The notes beneath the pieces were generated by a model that saw only the letters and a program-made list of their open reading frames with translations, was not told where the DNA came from and made no database searches. 64,000 nt of DNA from Thozetella sp. PMI_491 (taxonomy: Eukaryota > Ascomycota > Sordariomycetes > Chaetosphaeriales > Chaetosphaeriaceae), in contig MU270069.1 of assembly GCA_021432635.1 (NCBI GenBank), positions 310,001 to 374,000 on the forward strand, given 5' to 3'. Shown piece by piece: positions 57,033-64,000 of the stretch (position 1 is the stretch's first letter; every line of letters begins with the position of its first letter). A program made the position numbers and the translations under genes.

Positions 57033-60000
57033 TATATGTCGGCAATCGAAGGGACTACTGGGCGACCGCTATAGTCACGACCTTGATGCCCGAAGGATAA
57101 AAGTTTTGGTTGACTTCAACCTAGTTGATCTGAATATCACCACTCTGCCGCCGTATCCTTGGCTCTTGTTGTTACAGTCCTCACCTCGTTGGGTGCATGT
57201 CTTGTCGTCGCCGCGATGCTTGCTGGGCATGGGTAAAGATCTCCCTACGACGCACGCACCCAAAATGCAATTCACCCTATCTGAGGAATCAGGTCGACGG
57301 CGCTTCTCTTGGATACTTCCCCTGCATCATACAAGAGGCTCGTCAAACGGTAAGTAGCATTCGTGCTTCCCCAGAAGAGCTGACTCTTTCGAAAGGATCG
57401 CCCGAAAGCGATAGTATCGGCCATATCTGAGACAGCTATACGCCCAACTCTGACGCCATCCTCGCATACTTCGTGTGGCATGAGTCGTCGGCTCAGATGC
57501 GGTTTACTGAGTTACCTGTCAGCCACTCTCTGACCTGCTCTCCAACTTGTTCCCACCCCGATACGTCTGGATCCTGCTACTTACACGGTAGTCATAATTG
57601 AGATACACGCAATGAGGCGAGCTCGATTAATTGTACCTACATGCTCGACTCGCGTTGTTCTCCACGATTTTTAACATACCCTGGCGTCCCTCCTGCCCCC
57701 TGTCAGCCATGTCCTGCATAGCCGTCGGCGCCTGCGTCATGAGCGAGATAATGAGCGTCAGGAAAGGGAATGACCCCATGCAGAGTTGTAGCCACCTTTC
57801 ATGGCTCGTCTCAGCCAAAGCCAAAGCCCCCACCCCAAAGATAGCTACCGTTGTGTGGTTGTGTGAGGGGACGCGGGCGGGGGCGTTTTCAGTCCTTCTC
57901 CCCCCACGGCCGCTCGCACAGCTGAAGATGTTCTGGAACCCGTCTGTGGCCTTTTGTCCCGTGACGGCACTCAATCTGCGCCCCAATAGTGTCCTAGGCT
58001 ATGCCAATTCCATGAAGCGGAGGAACCCAATAAACTGAATGTGGCGCCGTTGGGTGTCGTTTAAGGGATTCTTACGCATCTTCCACGTTTCGTCCCCCGC
58101 GACACAAATCCAAGCAGTGCAGGGGCATGAGGCTGATACGCAGGTACAGCACGCTAAGAAAGTCTTGCGCTGGGACACGGCTAGAAGGCCATAACGCTTG
58201 CCTCTTCTGCCAGGCCAGGCGTTGAAGAGGGATCGATCGAAGCTCTTGGCGTCGTCAGAAAGCCCACACAACCCAATACCCCAGACAGTAGAGGCTAGGA
58301 TGTGCCGGGGTTTACCTCGAGCAATCAAGCTACCAAGGCCGATGAAGGTAGAAAAGATTGTGGGCGATATATTGTGGTTAGAGGAAGGCGAGTTTCACTG
58401 GGACAGAGAGCAATAGACAGAGAAGCTAGACTAATGAATACAAGGCAAATAAAGAAGTACATATCCGAAAGGTGCTCGATGCTGGCCCGCCTGGGAGCCC
58501 TGCGCGAACTAGAATTTGGACGATGGCCCAGTCGGGCTAGCTTTTATCCTAATATGTGGTACTGTAAGTTAGGTTATCATAAAGCCAGGAGGCTCGGGCT
58601 GGGACAGGGTAGATAGCAGAAACCTTCGCTCGCCGATATCGACCTCTCTCAATGGGGATGCACTCTCCGAGGTTGGTGCTTACTACGGGGCTGTTCCCGG
58701 TTTTGGAGATCCGATACGAAACAGCGCGGGCCGGACATGTCGCTTGCCAGGACAAGATCTTTCTGCAGCAAGCGACGGCCGTGGTCGAAGGCTGTGGCCG
58801 AGGTAGTGGATCGCGAGGTTAAATTTGGCACCGGCGTCGTTAGAGCCATGGTTGAAAAAGAAAGAATTGTTTGAGATTGCCGAACCCTTTGTGCCATCTC
58901 AGCCACTGAATGGCGGTAGCCGACTAGGAATTGGCTACACTGAGTGTAGCTACATAGTAGTACGGTTACTTCGCGCCACTACTGCGAGACAAGAACCAGG
59001 TCATCGTTCCAGATGTTTGGTTTCCTGGACAGCTGGTTGGACACACCCAGCATAAACGAGCGGTGGGTGATCTGGGGGCGCCATGGATCCTTTTCGCGGA
59101 GGCGAACTAGGTGGCCTTTCGTGCCGGCACTTCGTGGTGCATCCCGTCTAGCGAGCACGCCGTCCAGGTATGTACGTGCACGACGTGGTACCGTGAAGGG
59201 TTACTTGCCAGGAAGGTGATCCTCAGCCCAGCCTTGCGAGGTTATTCTCGAGGCTCCATTCCTCCACGAGGGCCACGAGGGCCGCGGCGTTCTCGTTGAC
59301 TTGCGGCGACGGTAGCTCACGTGGTGGTCTCGTTGGCTCGAGTCTAGGGAAATGGCAAGTCTGAATTGTGATGATCTTGAAGGATTGTCATGCGATATGC
59401 GGCATCAAATGCAGGAGACTACTGCAGGCCAACCGTCTCGTCTCGCTCCCAGACCAGAGGTGACCGAGCCGAGTGAGGTTGAGCAGTCGTCTCCCTCCAA
59501 AGGGGCAAGGCGGGATGCCCCCACGGAGGAACCCAGGAGCTTTCCGATCGGCTGGGGCCAATCACAGATGCAGAAGCCTTATCTCTTGACATCAAGCTGT
59601 TATTGACGCCAGAGCTATCTTGTACCCTGGCAGCTGCAACCCTGGAAGGCGGGGCTCAAGAGACGTGCCCTGCGCCTTCCTCCCTGGTCCGACTCTATCG
59701 CGATTAGGTATGAGAATAAGGCAAGCACACGACGCTGTGTTGACCGTTTCTGTCCCCATTACCGGTTCACAGAGCCATCCTCCTCACCTCAAGCCATTCG
59801 ACGATTTGGGAACGCCCACCCTTCGTCGTAAATTTCCGGGTGCCAGCGCTGCTGCCTCGTTCAGCCACCTGGGGGAGCTTCGAGGTCGAGCCCTGGGAGG
59901 GAAATCACCACCAGCTTGGGTGCTCGCGGCCGCCTGTTGTTGGATCGCAGGGTGGATATTCTCGGGTTGTACACGGACCCAGAGGCTGACTGACCCAGAC

Positions 60001-60163
60001 TCGGCCCATCTTCACCGATGGCGCCGATGAGGTGTTCCATCGCAGCTGGTGCTTACCGTTAATTTCCTCAGGGCGTTCCCGGCGACCTCGGCCGCTTGAG
60101 ACGTTTCCTTGCCACGTAGTACGCAATCGTATGTACTTGGACTGTGGCCCTGCTCGAGTCCGG

Positions 60164-60169
60164 AGATAG
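60164..60169 (+). promoter_or_regulatory. HGATAR (GATA-factor) motif, distal
   Basis: AGATAG matches the HGATAR consensus for AreA/NIT2-type nitrogen regulators, about 960 bases before the ammonium transporter ATG. Short motifs like this also occur by chance. Confidence 0.25.
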
Positions 60170-60644
60170 TTAATCGTTACCACGCCCCCCTGCGACTAAA
60201 GGCACTTGGTGCCTGTAGGTGCCGGTCGAGGCACGGAGGCAAGCTGCAGAAACAGGCATCCTTTCCCGAGCAGCAGCAGCTGGTGTTGTGCTCCCCTCCC
60301 CTCCTCTCTGGCGGCCCTGGATAGGTGCAGTCTTCTCCTCAGCCCCTTCCTGGAGTCTAGTCAAATCAAATCAGCTGGTGCGGATCGAGCGTCCGAGACA
60401 AGAAACAAGTCGGTCTCGGGCCCTTGGCCAGAGCTGGGAGAGCAGCCAGTCCGGAGAGCAAGGTTGAGTCCTGGACGTTGCTTCTGGCGGTCTGCATGTC
60501 TCTAGCCCAGCCGCATCCTCTTTGCCTGAGAAATTTCTCGAGTTTTGCCTCTTGTCACATTGCTTTTGTCGGCCGAACCTAAAAACCATTACATACCCTC
60601 CCCTCGTCATCCGCCTTCCGTCAGTGGCTGCATCGCCGTCCCAT

Positions 60645-60650
60645 CGATAA
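60645..60650 (+). promoter_or_regulatory. HGATAR (GATA-factor) motif, proximal
   Basis: CGATAA matches HGATAR, about 480 bases before the ammonium transporter ATG. Nitrogen control of Mep genes by GATA factors is known in fungi; use of this site is inference. Confidence 0.3.
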
Positions 60651-61125
60651 GGCCCTCCCAAGCTGCACCCACACTCGATTGGCCCGCCCAGCATTTTCCT
60701 CCTCCCTGCGGCCCTCACCATGCCTGCCGTTGCTACCCCCCTAGTCGAGAGCCGGGGTCCTACTCACTAGTCCACAGTCGTTGGCTTCAACCTTTGCATC
60801 GCGCATTAGCCCACCCACCTTTTCATCGTTCTTTCATAAGGCTCGCCGCCGGCGTGGTCCGTCCCCACGCCTCCCGTCTTTTCCTGGGACCTGAAGACAC
60901 TGGCTTGATCCTCAGCCCGTCATTCTTTTCTCCCTTTTGCACAACTGGCCAGCCTTTTACACTCTCCTTCCGTAGCCCGTCAGAAGACAGACTGAAGACA
61001 ACATAGCAACGTCTCTTCCTCTTTACTCTCCCCGCCGAGAGGGACTGCCTCCTCAACCCACTGCTATCTTCATCTCGACTCTCCTGAGCCGCCGCCTTGG
61101 GCATCACGCCCGTCCGTATCGCGCC

Positions 61126-62847
61126 ATGTCGACCGACTTCGTCCCCCTGGTGCCATACAATGGCACCGGCCCGACGGGAGGGGATTCACTTACAGAGGAC
61201 CTGAACATTTGGTACCAAGTAAGCCGCCTCTGCAATGTGCCCCTTCCGTGCCGCATGCAGTGCGGACCAGATCAGCCTCTGACACCGCGTTTCTCTGCGT
61301 CTAGACAGGCGACATCGCATGGATGATCACCGCCACCGCGCTCGTGCTTCTCATGATCCCCGGAGTCGGGTAAGTGCCGTAGCCGTACAGAGCCGAGCCG
61401 CCCCCGCGCGCAAACTCGGCCCTAGCGATCACACTACTGACCGCAGACCATCGGCGAGCAGATTTTTCTACTCGGGCCTCGCAAGGAGAAAGTCAGCCCT
61501 CTCTCTGATATGGCTTTCGGTCATGGCCACGGCAGTCACCACGTTCCAGTGGTTCTTTTGGGGTTATTCGTTGACCTTCTCGCACACTGCCGGCCCCTAT
61601 ATCGGCGACCTTGCCAACTTTGGCTTCAAGGATGTACTCGCGCAGCCATCGGTAGGGTCTTCGCGTATCCCAGATCTCCTGTTTGCCATCTACCAGGGCA
61701 TGTTCTCCGCCATTACCGTAGCCCTAGCGACGGGCGCCGTTGCCGAGCGTGGCAGAATGCTGCCTTGCGTCATCTTCATGTTCATCTGGGCCACCGTCAT
61801 CTACGATCCGATTGCCTGCTGGACCTGGAACCCACATGGATGGTCAAACAAGATGGGCGGTTTGGATTTCGCCGGAGGTACTCCCGTGCACATTGCGTCA
61901 GGCGCGGCAGCGCTTGCGTACTCGATGATGCTAGGAAAGCGGCGCGGGCATGGAACCCATGAGCTGAACTACCGCCCCCACAACGTCACTCACATCGTCA
62001 TCGGAACTGTCTTCCTCTGGGTCGGTTGGTTCGGCTTCAATGCGGGTTCGGCGCTATCAGCGAACATGCGTGCCATCATGGCCGCAGTCGTCACGAACCT
62101 GGCTGCCTGTGTGGGAGGCATCACTTGGTGTGTGCTGGACTACCGCCTCGAGCGCAAGTGGTCTACGGTTGGGTTCTGCTCCGGCGTTGTGGCTGGATTA
62201 GTAGCCATTACCCCCGGATCTGGTACGCATCCTCGCTTCCTTCGATCGGGCTGAGCAATGCTAACTAGCATGTTACAGGGTATGTCCCCGCCTGGGCGGC
62301 TGTCCCCTACGGTATTCTTGGTGCTGCTTTTGCCAATTACGCCACCAAGCTCAAGTTTATCGTGCGTATCGACGATGCTCTTGACATCTTCGCGGTGCAC
62401 GGCGTGGGCGGTCTCGTCGGCAACGTTTGCACCGCATTTTTCGCAGCGGATTACATTGCACATCTAGACGGCGTAACGGACATCCCCGGTGGTTGGCTGA
62501 ATCGCAACTGGATCCAGCTTGCATGGCAGCTCGCAGACTCTTTCTCGGGTGGTGGCTATTCGTTCGTCGGCACTTGCGTCATCCTCTTTATCATGAACCT
62601 GATTCCCGGGCTACACCTGCGCGCGAGCGAGGAGGCGGAGATCTTGGGCATCGATGATGCCGAGATTGGCGAGTTTGCCTATGACTACGTCGAGCTCACA
62701 CGCGAAGTATTGAATGATATGGATGCCGAAGGTGGCAGCATGTTCAACTCCGACGCGGGAAACTTCGCCAGCGCCGACCCGAGGGAGAAGAATAGCATCC
62801 CATTGATGGACCAACGAATGTTTGTTGGGCAATCGACCCGGCAATAG
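61126..62847 (+). CDS. Ammonium transporter, Mep2-type (Amt/Mep/Rh family)
   Basis: Four exons, 61126-61218, 61305-61369, 61462-62222 and 62279-62847, give 495 residues. It moves ammonium across the plasma membrane through a trimeric 11-span channel. Markers are a short extracellular N-terminus with an N-x-T site, IAWMITATALVLLMIPGVGFFYSGLARRKSALS, the family signature DFAGGTPVHIASGAAALAYS, and FAVHGVGGLVGN. The two pore histidines are both present, His196 and His347, which is the Mep2 pattern; yeast Mep1 and Mep3 have Glu at the first position. The cytosolic tail contains the conserved EILGIDDAEIGEFAYDYVEL segment that contacts the channel and controls opening. The second intron ends at the AG directly before ATTTTTCTAC so that GVG joins FFYSG in frame. 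Confidence 0.95.
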
Positions 62848-64000
62848 AGCCGACAAATGCTTCCTAGCACTGTCTTCTTCGTCTTCTTTTGTCCAGGGTA
62901 TGTTTCGCGTATAATAATTGGGGCCCGCGCCGACGAGAAGAGAGGCTCCTCAGTATGGAGTTTGGAAGCTGTGCACTAGAAAATCTGCTCAAGATCTCGG
63001 ATACTCGCCGCATCTGCCAGTGCATATATCGTCAACCTGATCGAGTGGGCGAGATTTCCAAGAGAATTGGATAAGCAATGGTTTTTTTTTTTGGAAAGGC
63101 TTGGGCGAATGTGGTCATGAAGGGATGTCAGATGTATAGAGATACCAATTTATGTATTCAGCCAGGGTTCATCAGGGGGGAAATAAGAGACTTACCATTG
63201 AGAACGGCTTTCTGAGACCATTTTTGTGTCCTGTATAGACCGAAATCTCGTATACTTATCCGTAGTGGGCGGTCAAAAGAATGATCGCCAACAGCAGCTT
63301 AGGCTGTAGAAACGGAGGTTGCTTGGACAAGCCCCATCCCCCTTTTCCCCGTATAAAACCAGAATTCTGTCGAGAATTAAGCCCACCTACACAAAATGTA
63401 TCGTTTTTCGCAAGTTAACTCCCCCCGCTCCCCCCTAGTAGCTATATCGAGCTCGACAGTCATACGCGCCCCCTTCCTACTTTGCTGTCTTCGGATTAAG
63501 CTCAAGCAAGAAGCATCGAGACATGTGCCAGACAGGCTTTGCGAGCATTAATGCGAGTTCTTCTCCTAGGAAGACGCCATCTATGCCGAAACCGTGTCAC
63601 CTCGGCTCGTTTCACGCCATGTCTGCTCGGCAACGAGGTCTTTGTTCCATTTTTGAACCCGGACCCCACGTCTTCGTTGGGGCTTGCGTTGCCTCGCACA
63701 CCAGAACACCAAGGCAAAAAGGGTCACACACTGGCATCGATCGTGAAATAGGTTGATGGCATGCCTCTCGGGCAGGGCTACCATTAGGCTATCTATATTC
63801 CCCTCCGAGGTAGGGAAAAACTAGTATCATACAGCGAGGGCTTCTACAGAAACCTCCCGCGCGTCCTATGTCCAAAATAGTACAGTCCTGACCATATCCA
63901 AACTGATCAGCTATATCCAACTTATCCGCCCTACCCTTCGGGCATGGTTGTGTTAATGTTTATACAATAGGGATAGATTAGAGCCCACAGGCAGTGGGCG
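62848..64000. other. 3' flank of the ammonium transporter gene, nothing recognised
   Basis: The last 1.15 kb contains no supportable gene. A T run lies near 63080. Small overlapping open frames between 63500 and 63790 have no recognisable domain and may continue a gene only if one begins outside the window. Confidence 0.45.

Larger units (their letters stand above)
57033..61125. other. 4.1 kb gene-poor spacer and ammonium transporter promoter
   Basis: No supportable gene. Open frames of up to 153 codons lack recognisable domains. A short hairpin GCTACAC-TGA-GTGTAGC lies at 58934-58950. The last 700 bases are pyrimidine-rich and are probably the promoter and leader of the ammonium transporter gene. 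Confidence 0.5.

Noticed and set aside
1-64000. Secondary-metabolite or effector gene cluster
   Set aside because: No PKS, NRPS, terpene cyclase, P450 or transporter grouping was found; the two Zn2Cys6 regulators are about 10 kb apart among unrelated genes.
1-64000. tRNA, 5S rRNA or CRISPR
   Set aside because: No sequence with matched A- and B-box promoter signals and cloverleaf pairing, no 5S-like sequence and no regularly spaced repeats were seen by eye; tRNAscan-SE and Infernal would be decisive.

Overview
The window is nuclear DNA from a filamentous ascomycete (Pezizomycotina), most likely a Sordariomycete. The basis is short GT...AG introns with CTAAC/CTGAC-type branch points, strong G/C preference at third codon positions, long gene-poor spacers, and protein families typical of these fungi: two Zn2Cys6 regulators, a CFEM protein, a secreted GH37 trehalase, a GH5 mannanase, a Nup159-type nucleoporin and a Mep/Amt transporter. 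No bacterial, viral or organellar segment was seen. The assignment below class level is inference.

Layout. 0-8 kb: a GNAT acetyltransferase (-) and the COPII cargo receptor Erv46 (+), then a 4.1 kb spacer. 8-20 kb: a Sel1-repeat Nif1-like protein (+), proteasome subunit beta2 (-) divergent from nucleoporin Nup159 (+) across 0.6 kb, then pyroglutamyl peptidase I (+). 20-26 kb: a BTB/POZ protein (-) and a YqjM-type ene-reductase (+). 26-31 kb: 5.3 kb with no supportable gene. 31-41 kb: Zn2Cys6 regulator 1 (+), acid trehalase (-) and threonine aldolase (-). 41-51 kb: a perfect 59-bp inverted repeat, Zn2Cys6 regulator 2 (-) and GH5 mannanase (-). 53-57 kb: CFEM protein (+), GT17 glycosyltransferase (-) and riboflavin synthase (+). 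57-64 kb: a 4 kb spacer, then a Mep2-type ammonium transporter (+).

Sixteen protein-coding genes were reconstructed; fourteen are spliced, and every exon chain closes in frame. They do not form one pathway. Most are housekeeping genes (trafficking, proteasome, nuclear pore, riboflavin, ammonium uptake). The carbohydrate genes (trehalase, mannanase) and the two regulators are accessory-flavoured, but nothing in the sequence links them. There is no secondary-metabolite cluster: no PKS, NRPS or terpene cyclase. No tRNA, rRNA or CRISPR array was recognised.

The most unusual items are the 59-bp inverted repeat around 43 kb with a small orphan coding-like stretch in its loop, an in-frame mitochondrial-type leader on threonine aldolase that suggests dual initiation, and a mannanase gene with enlarged introns, one carrying a higher-order tetranucleotide array.
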